A stretch of DNA of 64,000 nucleotides, from positions 58,357,938 through 58,421,937 of the forward strand of contig OY288257.1 of the NCBI GenBank assembly GCA_958450325.1, read 5' to 3'. The translations under genes were made by a program, and so were the position numbers. Below the pieces are notes generated by a model. The model made no database searches, was not told the origin of the DNA, and saw nothing but the letters and a program-made list of their open reading frames with translations. Every line of letters starts with the position of its first letter. Position 1 is the stretch's first letter. This document shows, piece after piece, positions 45,598 through 55,307 of this stretch. Source of the stretch: Agrostemma githago. Lineage: Eukaryota > Streptophyta > Magnoliopsida > Caryophyllales > Caryophyllaceae.

Positions 45598-46573
45598 CAG
45601 TACGAAGTGAAAACCTCACCCACATCTCTGCACCATTCCTGTGCATTCGGCTCTTTACCAATGTTTCCTGCCAAAAATTAAGAAATGTCAGGCCCATGTT
45701 GCGTTACTTTAACTCTAAAAAGATGTTACTCCAACGTCAGCGCCAAAAGCCCTTTTTTAGTGTTACATTTTTGTGTTACTCTAATTAAAATTAGGTATTA
45801 CTGTAATTCATTACTTGTGTTACTTCAATGCCATGTATGCTTCAACATAAAGCAAAACAATAATATCGGTGAAACAATAATATCAATGAACCATAATATT
45901 AATCCATAATTAATCAAACGAATTAAATTCCACCTTTTCCAGTGTTGTCTTGTGCGTTCGCATCTCTGGCGCAACTACCTGCACAAAATCAAACAGCGTT
46001 ACATCAATGCAAATAATGTGTTACTGTAATTCATAAGTGGTGTTACCCTAACGTGTACAATACGTTACTCTAGCATATCAAAAAACTCTTTTCCTGAACG
46101 TTCAGTTGTGTTACTGTGATTGCAATGAAGTGTTACTTTAACTCAGAAGACATGTTACTTCAACGACGAATCTGCGTTAACTGAAATCAAAAAAATAGAA
46201 TCAATGGATATCAGGGAAAATATTAATAAAAAGCATAAAGACCTGTAATCTATAGAGATCGAGATATCAAAATACCATTGATACGAAACTGTGATATCAA
46301 AACGCAATGACATCAAAACAACGCAAATTGATATGAACTGTGATACGGAATGACAATTGAAGCACTATAAACATGAAGATCGACGTAAAAAAAATGCAAT
46401 TCGACGCGATAAAACAATGATATGAAAACGCAAATTGAAAGCGCCATCTGACTATTGAAATCCATGAAGAAAAAACGAATAAAAACGTGAATGAAAAACT
46501 GAAACTCACCATTGTTATACTCGATTAGTTGCATATCAACCGTTGAAGACGATGATGCGGTCATTGAATCCAT
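45598..46573 (-). pseudogene. Possible three-exon small gene inside E4, function unknown
   Basis: Exon 1 46573-46510 (MDSMTASSSSTVDMQLIEYN) ends at a canonical donor G|GTGAGT. Exon 2 is 45978-45934, after TTTTGTGCAG. Exon 3 starts at 45667 after TTTTTGGCAG. Phases agree and give a 59-residue frame ending EVFTSY at a TGA at about 45598. The opening resembles FAR1-like N-termini, and the truncation would explain the short size. Splicing is inferred from sequence only. Confidence 0.25.
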
Positions 46574-46847
46574 GGTAGCAGAATTTCGAGTTCAAAATCG
46601 ATGAATGAGCGTGAATGAATCCGAGTTTTTTTTTTTTTTTAGGTGTGAATGAACGTGAATGAAAATTGTGATGATGAACGTGAATGATAGGAAGTTATTG
46701 TTTCCTAAATTCTTGTGAGTTATTTTAGGAACGTAAATCTTCCTTTTTTTTTTAATTCAACGCATCTTGTCCATCCATCCTCATCTCATCCAACGGATGA
46801 GATGAGGACTCATGGACTCATATATAGAGAAGGACTCATAAGAGCCT

Positions 46848-46850
<3 letters not shown>

Positions 46851-46918
<68 letters not shown>
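46851..46918. repeat. (TA)34 microsatellite
   Basis: Uninterrupted TA units joining the right end of E4 to the left end of E5. Confidence 0.92.
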
Positions 46919-46920
<2 letters not shown>

Positions 46921-48863
46921 AGAGATCATATAAGCTCCACTTATATATGTAAGGTCCTAAGTTCCAATCTCAGCCATCAGATTAAATAGAGATGGATGGC
47001 TTAGATTTGTTGATATATATAATTATTTAAAAAAAAATAAAAGCAATGTTTACCTTTTCCATACCTCTTTTTTCCTCTCACAATTAATTACTTTGCTCTC
47101 TCTCTTTCCAACCCATCTCCACGATTCCATTACTACTCCACCAAACTCCTCCTCTTCAATCTCAGTCTCCATTACTACTGTTCTTCAATCTCCACCATTT
47201 GTTTTCCCTTTAATCTCCGTCGAAGCACCTCCAGTTCTTCATCTCCATTACACTTCTTCATTTCAGGTAAATATTACTGTTAATTTCGCATATTGAAATT
47301 CGAGTTAATTCGAGTAACCCTAATTTGAAACATAAATCTAAAATTTGAGTAACCCTAATTTGAAATCTTACTATTAATTTCGGACTGAGATTATGGTTTT
47401 TTATGTTTACAATAAAAAAAGTTAGGGTTTTTTATGTTTGCAATTGAAGTTAGTTTAAAAAAAAAAAATTAGAGGTTTTTAGGTTTAGAATCGAAATTCC
47501 TTATAAATCATAAAAATCAAGGGTTTTTATATTTAGAATCGAAGTTCGTTTAAAATCAGATTAAAATACTGTTAGGCTGATTTCGTTTAATATTAAAAAA
47601 AATTAGGGGTTTTTGTGTGTATTGTTGTGGGTTTTATTTCATATTCAATATTTGTGTGTATTAGGCTGATTTCGTTTCATATTTCCACCTTTTTCATTTA
47701 TTTTCAATATTATATGTTAATTGATATTTTTTTCATTATGTTTTTGATTTTTATTGTCCGTTTACTCGATTTTCTTTTTTTTTTTGTCATAGAAATTGTT
47801 TCCGTCTTAATTTTTTAATTAAATGTTTTTCAATTAATATAGTATATGTTTTTCAATTAATAATTGCAGATTTCTGATGAAGATGAAGAATTAAAAATGG
47901 AGATGAAGACGAAGAGGAAGAATTAAAAATGGAGATGAAGACGAAGAGGAAGAATTAAAAATGGAGATGAAGACCTGACGAGCTTTGTAAATGACTTGCT
48001 TTTTTTATATATTTGTAACTTCAGTTCACATATTTTGTAACTTCAGTTCACATATTTTATAACTTCAGATCGTACATTGTAACTTCAGTCCATATATTTG
48101 TAACTTCAGTTCACATATATTTGTAACTTCAGTTCACATATTTTGTAACTTCAGATCGTATATTGTAACTTCAATTCTAATCAGTTCATATATTTTTGTA
48201 ATTTTACTTTACATATTTTGTAACTTCAGTTTATATGTTTTGTAATTTCAGTTCATATGTTTTGTAACTTCAGATCATATATTGTAACTCAAATCCATTT
48301 TTTGTAACTTCAATTCTAATCATTTCATATATTTTTATAACTTCAGTTTATATATCATGTAACTTCAGTTCATATATTTTGCAACTTCAAATCATATATT
48401 GTAACTCCAATCATGTTCGTATATCATTCACTTGAAATCATTTAAAAAAAACTCCTACTAATCAACAAAATGAATGGTGATGAAGATAAAATCAAAACAA
48501 AACAAGAAGAGAATAAATTAGAGTAATTAAAAAAATCTGATTTTTTTTTAAATTATGATTGTATGGAATTGAAGAAGAGAGAAGATATTATTGGTAGAAT
48601 AGTTAATTTTTTTTTTTTGAGGAATAGTTAATTAGTATGTAGGAGTTATTGGTTATAGGTAGAAGAGTTAATTAGGAGTTAATTAATTAGTGTGGTGGAA
48701 GGAGAGAGAAAAGATTAGGGGTGGTAGTAAATGCATAACAAGTGTGAATTAGGATGAAAATTTGTGTTTTTAGATCTAATCTCAACCCTACATCATTTCT
48801 TATCCAATGGCCAACAATGGGACTTATGCACTTAAAATTAGTCATTGCCTTATTAGAACTCCA

Positions 48864-48866
<3 letters not shown>
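46919..48866. mobile_element. (TA)n-flanked element E5, inverted homologue of E1
   Basis: Left end GGAGAGATCATATAAGCTCC; right end inverted GAGTGGAGTTCTAATAAGG. The array of TGTAACTTCAGTTCACATAT units (48010-48420) and the neighbouring AAAAATGGAGATGAAGACG repeats (47890-47965) match E1 on the opposite strand. E5 has an extra TTAGGGTTTTT-rich part at 47300-47600. No transposase seen. Confidence 0.65.
48010..48420 (-). repeat. 22-bp minisatellite, inverted copy of the E1 array
   Basis: Units of about TTCACATATTTTGTAACTTCAG on the plus strand, the complement of the E1 unit. Roughly eighteen degenerate copies. Confidence 0.85.

Positions 48867-48946
<80 letters not shown>
48867..48946. repeat. 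Compound (TA)n(GA)n microsatellite
   Basis: About 22 TA units followed by GA units interrupted by one GATA. It joins E5 to E6 with the same TA-then-GA order seen at 43864-43952. Confidence 0.9.
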
Positions 48947-49370
<424 letters not shown>

Positions 49371-49539
49371 GATTGAAAAATTTAGAGGATTCAAGTCTCC
49401 ACCTCTCTATTGTATATGCTCTCATATTCTCTTTCCTCTACTACATTTTCCACTATTTACATCATCTTCCTCTTCTCTTCTTCCATTTTTCTCCTACAAT
49501 AGAGATAATCATCTTACATTACAAAATGAAAGAAAAAAA

Positions 49540-50377
49540 GGGTTATTTGATAGGAATAATACCAACTTTGGGTGATATTCCATCAATAAAACCAACTGTA
49601 ATTAATACGGGAATAAAACTAAGTATGAGACATATTATACGATAATGAAATTGCCTCTTAAATGACCGGATGAAGTCAGTTTTTGTGGGTCCCATACTAT
49701 TAATAAACTCCATCTTCATCTTCTTTATTCCCCTAAATCAAATTCTCTCTCCTAAACCTACGTTTGAACTTAGGGTTGGATCAAACTACGTTTTCAATCA
49801 AACAAATTTAAAAGTAACACTAATTGGACACTTAAACCCCCAAATTAAATCAATAAGAAAACCCTAAGTTTACCCAGAAATATCGAAAACCTAAGTTAAA
49901 CCCAGAAAAGTTGATTTGGAGAAATGAAACGAAAACTCACCGTTGACATTGCCGAACCACAAGATTGAGGATGAACTTGACAATACCCCTGAAAATTTAT
50001 TTTCGACAAAAGTAATGATAATCAATTATAAACACGGACGTTGAAAAGTCGGAGAAAGATAAACAAACAAAAGTTTCGTAAAATTACTTTCGACGAAGTG
50101 AATGATGAATTGACGATGAAGTGATGAAGATGAAGGGATTAGTTTGAAGTTTGAAGTTTGGGAATTAACGAAGTTAAAAGTGAATTGGTTACTTTACTGT
50201 CAGAGTGTCAGTAAACCTTGTATTGGTGGTAATATTGACGGGTGTAGACGGTAGCAGGTAAGCGTATTTCATTCTCGTATAATATGTCTCATACTTGGTT
50301 TTATTTCCGTATTAATTAAAGTTGGTTTTATTGATGGAATACCACCTAAAGTCGGTATTATTCCTGTTAAATAACCC
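49540..50377. mobile_element. Mutator-like non-autonomous element with long TIRs
   Basis: An 838-bp element. Its ends GGGTTATTTGATAGGAATAA and, inverted, GGGTTATTTAACAGGAATAA continue to match for about 112 bp with roughly nine mismatches. AAGAAAAAAA flanks both sides (49530-49539 and 50378-50387), a 10-bp target duplication. Long TIRs with a 9-10 bp duplication fit the Mutator superfamily. The 600-bp interior shows no gene I recognise. Confidence 0.85.
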
Positions 50378-50659
50378 AAGAAAAAAATCATTTCTAATTT
50401 TTATAAAAGATAAAAAATAAGAATTCTATTTAGTAAATGAGCACAATGACCAATAAGAGTTTTCCTCTAAAATTAGAGCATCCACATTGTAGAGGATTAC
50501 CCATCCTCTTAACACTCTCTCTTCTATAAGAGGATGTCCTCTACAATGTGGGAACAACATAGAGGATCCTCTTATTTAGAGGATGTTGAGTACATCCTCT
50601 AATTTTAGAGGAATAAGAGTATAGGCCCTTGTGCCCATTACTCAATTCATCCATGCCAA

Positions 50660-50698
<39 letters not shown>

Positions 50699-50703
<5 letters not shown>

Positions 50704-50797
50704 AAATATTATATTCCATATTATATATTTATAAATTTTATTTTATTTTATTTTATATATATATATATATAATATGGAATATAATATTTAATAATAA
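50699..50797. repeat. AT palindrome around TATTCCATATTATA
   Basis: TTATTAAATATTATATTCCA at the left returns as its complement TGGAATATAATATTTAATAA at 50777-50796, with TATA-rich sequence between. A third partial copy is at about 50863-50880. Likely a small foldback element in the Harbinger-like element, or a fragile cruciform-forming site. Confidence 0.65.
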
Positions 50798-50798
50798 T

Positions 50799-50834
<36 letters not shown>

Positions 50835-51046
50835 TTTATTTTATTTTTCTAATTCAAAAATTAATATTCCATATTATATATATGCCTACAATATGCATAT
50901 TTTTTTTTCTTCTAAAATTTTGGAAACTATGTGCTCCATTTTAAAATACTTGTTAATTTTTTTTCTCCATTCGATAATTTTAACTTAAATTAATTTATCT
51001 AGATTGTAGGGTTGTTGAAATATTCATAATAAATTTACACACTTTT

Positions 51047-51181
51047 ATGGCTAGAAGGGAAGAGTTACATGACAAAAAAAATACACATGTCCTTGAAGAA
51101 CGATTTGGTCGAGCATATGTGGACCATGTTTCAAGGTTCGAACATAAATTAAAAAATATGTATCACATTTTAATTTTATAA
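51047..51181 (+). CDS. 44-residue ORF inside the Harbinger-like element
   Basis: MARREELHDKKN..., then VLEERFGRAYVDHVSRFEHK, ending at TAA 51179-51181. Its lysine, arginine and glutamate-rich composition differs from surrounding AT-rich DNA, so it may be a remnant of a transposon gene. I do not recognise it with confidence. Confidence 0.2.
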   Translation: MARREELHDKKNTHVLEERFGRAYVDHVSRFEHKLKNMYHILIL

Positions 51182-51578
51182 GTTTCATGTATTTTTTTCT
51201 CATGTATCTTGTGTTATTAATTATGAAATTTATATGTTTTTAATTATGAATTTTATTAAGTAGTCTTTTTATGAATTAAATTTATTATTTTGTTAATTAT
51301 TATAACAATATGTGATTCATAGTATTAAATTATAAATAAAATAATTAAAGTTAATATCAAATTGATGGAGAGGATCCTCTACAATGTGGAGAAAAATAAA
51401 AGAAAAGAAGAGGAGGAGGAAGAAGATAGTGGAAAATGAGGTGGATGAAAGAGAAGATGAGGTGTCACAAAAATAGAAGGAGAGAGAAAAAAATAAGAGG
51501 AGGTGAACCTCCTCTACATTGTGTGTGCTCTTAAAGAAAGAACTTATGTTTCTCTTACTAAGATGATGCAGTGATGCA

Positions 51579-51662
51579 GAATGTACAACCTACAATAGAG
51601 ATGATCTTCTCTTAGATAAGAGAGTTATAAGAGGAGGACAAATCTTCTCTATTGTACATGTT
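51579..51662. mobile_element. Small foldback MITE related to ACAATAGAG ends
   Basis: GAATGTACAACCTACAATAG at the left and, inverted, GAACATGTACAATAGAGAAG at the right. Related ends occur at 49400-49520. No clear target duplication. Confidence 0.4.
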
Positions 51663-51667
51663 CTTAT

Positions 51668-52273
51668 GTTCAAAAGTACTCCGTATTTTGATTTAATTTG
51701 TCAAGTCTAAGGGATAATTTTGAAGATAAGAAAAATGAGACGATCTATCGTTAATATTAACGTGAAACCTCTTACATACGAGCTAGTTACATTAATTTTT
51801 TATTTCTAATTGTTTTATTACTTGTCTCATACTCCGTAAAATTTTCAAGATATCTACCATGTTTCACCAATTCACAAAATCTTTGGATTGACTCTTAAAA
51901 ATAATCGTTGGTCTTTCTTGTGACGGACAGATATATCACAACATTAAAATGAGGTCAAATATATACCCAATTAGAAAGGAAATGTCAGGAAAAAAAATTA
52001 CACTCTAGGCACATGAATTTGTCTTATTTCACATATTTGATCATCATAAACTCAAACAAATATTTACGTAACAAATAAGAATTTGCCTTAAAAAAAGGAT
52101 ACTATGCATAAAATGAGTTAGCATTTTCATGTACGTAGATGTGTTTCCGAAACAAATCTTGAACTCTTGCGATGATCAAGAGGTAAATTGAATTAATAAA
52201 TTAATATAACTATTGATGAGTAGACGACGACAATATATGATACAAGTACCACTTTTTCGTAATAGTATTAAAA
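51668..52273. other. AT-rich non-coding stretch
   Basis: No gene. Contains TACTCCGTA words at about 51680 and 51830, and GTGACGGACAGATATATCAC near 51920, related to the degenerate word family at 22430. Confidence 0.35.
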
Positions 52274-52301
52274 CTAGTACAAAACCCGTGCCTACGTACG
52301 G
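52274..52301 (-). mobile_element. Helitron-type 3' terminus (minus)
   Basis: On the minus strand: CCGTAC GTAG GCACGG (6-bp stem with one mismatch), then GTTTTGTA and CTAG followed by T. The body would extend to higher coordinates. Confidence 0.45.
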
Positions 52302-53694
52302 TTTTTTCATTAGTTTTTGTATATATAAATAATTTAGTTACTTACAAAAATATTCCCTTCGATTATGTCAATAATTTATATTTTTCTTTCTTTAGTGTTT
52401 CAGTCTACCGTTTATGTTTTCGTTCTTCGCAAAAATTTTAACCTTTACTTTTTTTTTAACCATAATAAAAAACATATTCTGTCATTATTTTATTTTTCTG
52501 TATGGGGTAACATTCTATTAGAATAAAATTAGTAAAAAATTAGTCTCTACCTGTATACGAAGTATAAAATTAGTCTTATTAATAAATAGAGATGTTGTTC
52601 ATGCTTTTATCTTCTATTTATATATATATGTCGTTCTTAAAATTAGTATTTTATAAAAAGTAAACCTGATGAATAGATCAAATTGCGCCTAATTTATATA
52701 GAGTATTTCGTATATATCACATAATATAGTCAGAATATAAGTAAGAAATAATATTGGATGCCTTAATTAATTATCCTACCTATATTAAAAAAGATTACAC
52801 AGAACTTTGTATATTTAAAGTTTAGTAGGATATTTTTTGGAATTAATTTGTTCTAATTTTAAGTGATTATGATTAGATAAACGGACATTTAAATTTGGAA
52901 ATAGACCCGTCAAATTTCGACTTGACTCGCAAATCGACCCATTTTAATTTGTAAGTTCAAGAGTAAGACCTTAAAATTTTGACCCAATACCAGTTTGGCC
53001 CAAACTCGGAATGATCCATTAATTTATGATCAAAACCCGTCGAACGGGTCAACCCACTGGATTGATAACGTGTCAGTATTGTTATTACAATATTAGTATA
53101 TATGTGAGTATATCATATTTAAAATAATAAGTAAAAAAAATGACTCCGTATTAACATTAATATTGTAAACTAAATAATAATAAAAAATAATAATAATTTT
53201 ATACGGAGTATAATTTTTATACTAACATGATTAATATTAAAAATATAATTTTTTAAATAAAAATAATAGTACTAATTATTGAATTTAATTACGTATATTA
53301 AATATGATTAATATTTTTCAATTAATTGAATTGATCTATTAATAGTTAAATAAGAGCTTTGATATTGTATGGATTGATATTACACATGCACAATTGGGCT
53401 TGTAATGAATCTGGACAAAAAAATACAATAGTTTTTTCAAGCCCAATTTAGGTAATGAGGGGTTGAAATTAGGCGAGAAAGTTGAAATGACTATTTTGCT
53501 CATTGGTTTTTGTTTTAGTGAATAGGGGATGAATTTTGAGTTCAAACAAAAAAAATTCATTTCACATTTACTCCAAATTAGTGAGAAAAAACAATATATG
53601 TAGACATCATTTTTTTGTAGGGTAGCACAATTTTTAGAGACGATTTCACAATAATTGTCTCACATGAGTATTTATACAACTTTTAAAGAAACAA
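52302..53694. other. AT-rich stretch between two Helitron-type ends
   Basis: No coding sequence. It contains GACCCG/CGGGTC words at 52900-53060 similar in style to 24150-24550, and polyA/T tracts. Probably the bodies of two degenerate non-autonomous Helitrons. Confidence 0.35.
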
Positions 53695-53723
53695 CCGCGC
53701 AATTTGCGCGGGATCAAAACTAG
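53695..53723 (+). mobile_element. Helitron-type 3' terminus (plus)
   Basis: CCGCGCAA T TTGCGCGG (8-bp perfect stem), then GATCAAAA... CTAG at 53720-53723 and a flanking T. The body would extend to lower coordinates. Confidence 0.6.
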
Positions 53724-54259
53724 TCTTTTAGGATAGTCGAGTTATTGTGTTATACTACTACTATACAAGTCTCATGTACTCCACTCATCAATAATATTTC
53801 TATCACCTAGTACTATAAAATAGACTAAATATAATTGCTGTGGTTTTTAAGATGCAAACGAATACGTGAACAGTTTATTGGTAGTTAGGCCCTGTTCTGT
53901 CCGACTGAAACGGGTTGAACTTATTTAAACGAAGGTGAATATTATTGGTTGAAGCTGAAAGAGCATGGCCTATTCCAAGATGTTCATGATGCAAAATAAA
54001 TCAATTTCCTTTTAGCACAAAAGGAACTCGACCTGATTGACTCGTGACTCGCAACTCGCAAGATATAACGCTTTACATTAGTAGAAGAACACAAAATTCA
54101 CACGCTCTGCCCAACACGCGCGATGAGAAACACCACAAAACGACCAACAAAATAGTACGAGAAATAGGCAGCAAGAGCAATCGCGAGTTCATGATAGATC
54201 GAGCAATAATTGCAAGTTCAACATATACATACTGGTTATGGCCTAACGATGTGTACCAT
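53724..54259. other. Non-coding flank of the F-box pseudogene
   Basis: No frame or repeat could be supported. The right part may hold the 3' untranslated region of the FBD pseudogene. Confidence 0.35.
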
Positions 54260-54937
54260 AATGTCGAAGTTTAATTTCAACCCTGTTTCTCCCGACAAAC
54301 AAGAGACGCTTTTATTTGTAGATGCTCTTGGGAACCTCATCATTGCTTTTAACATCTTCATTTCCGTATGAATATCACATTTACCCGATCGACTTGAAGA
54401 AGAGATTATCGAGGACAGTTGAGATGTCAATCAGGTATTCAACTAATTTGAGTTCAGAACTTGATCCCGTGATACCTTCAATTATTGATCTGTCGTAGGT
54501 GGATGTCGTAATTGTAGTCAGGTACGTATTGGCCAACATTTTCACCCGAAATAACCTGCAGTAGAATATACGAGTAATGAATTTGTGATATATACTAAGC
54601 TAAGGGAGAATTAATATGAATCATACTCCGTATGTATTTACTTACTGAAATGTCGAGCTTCTTAATGTAGGGACAAGATTCAATCATGGCCAAAAGGTAA
54701 CGGAAAACATCAATATCACTTAAATCTAGATCAGTCAAGCACAATTTGTCTAGATGATAGAATCTGACACGAGGAGATTTCCTAATGTCGCCTGTTATGT
54801 ACCCAAGAACACTTGAATATACGAGCAAGAGAAACGAATTATATTAGTAAAGTTATTGCTGAAAGTAAAAAAAAAAAAAGGAAGACATTAATTTTCTAAC
54901 AATTAGCACACCGTCTTTACCTTACAAAAGTGACCAT
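54260..54937 (-). pseudogene. F-box/LRR/FBD pseudogene, 3' part
   Basis: The minus strand encodes a leucine-rich-repeat segment (HLDKLCLTDLDLSDIDVF, SCPYIKKLDIS, about 54770-54640). After an intron comes the FBD domain (SSSELKLVEYLIDISTVLDN, about 54470-54400). A frameshift near 54383 leads to KCDIHTEMKMLKAMMRFPRA. F-box/FBD proteins are substrate adaptors of SCF ubiquitin ligases. This half continues the 5' half at 59893-60880; the copia insertion separates them. Confidence 0.75.
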
Positions 54938-54942
54938 CAAAC

Positions 54943-55196
54943 TGTTAGAATAATAGATGTCGGTTAGTTACAAGTTTGTTACAAGTTTAAGTTTGTTACA
55001 AGTTTGTTAGATCTTTCATTAATTCTTTCATTCAACTTGTACATATATACATACCACATCCGTACTCCATTAATTAATTGATGATAATACAAAAACAAGT
55101 TTATTTAGCTTTTCTTCTTCAACGTTTTCTCTGAAATTCCTCCATTAATTCTACCTTCAATTCCTCCATGGAATCTGCTCATTCATCAGATTAACA
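54943..55196 (+). repeat. 5' LTR of copia element 3
   Basis: 254 bp, TGTTAGAATAATAG to CATCAGATTAACA. GTTACAAGTTTGTTACAAG words repeat near its start. Confidence 0.96.
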
Positions 55197-55208
55197 TGGT
55201 ATCAGAGC
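55197..55208 (+). other. Primer binding site, initiator tRNA-Met
   Basis: TGGTATCAGAGC directly after the 5' LTR. Confidence 0.93.
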
Positions 55209-55307
55209 TTTGATCGTTTTTTTTTCCTTCATATTTTTCCGCTTCTATAGTTCTGCTATCTTGAATCACATTATTTTCTGCAAATTTCTTCATCTTATAC
55301 AACAAAA

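Larger units (their letters stand above)
43953..46850. mobile_element. (TA)n-flanked element E4, 2.9 kb, with TGTTACTNTAA arrays
   Basis: Left end GAAGGATCAAGTGAGTCC, then TGAGTCCGTGAGTCCTA; right end inverted GTAAGGCTCTTATGAGTCC, then TGAGTCCATGAGTCCTC, so both ends carry repeated TGAGTCC. From 44645 to 46180 the word TGTTACT(G/T)TAA recurs dozens of times, often about 22 bp apart. Between array blocks are short coding-like pieces: a plus-strand frame ending KSKPTKGRKK at 45001 and a minus-strand three-exon frame starting at 46573. The right flank is (TA)n (46851-46918). Confidence 0.6.
50476..51530. mobile_element. Tourist/Harbinger-like element
   Basis: 1055 bp bounded by TTA (50473-50475 and 51531-51533). 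Ends GAGCATCCACATTGTAGAGG and, inverted, GAGCACACACAATGTAGAGG match at most positions. A 3-bp TTA/TAA duplication points to PIF/Harbinger (Tourist). Several internal copies of CCTCTACAATGTGG occur. An AT-rich nested palindrome and a 44-codon ORF lie inside. Confidence 0.7.
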
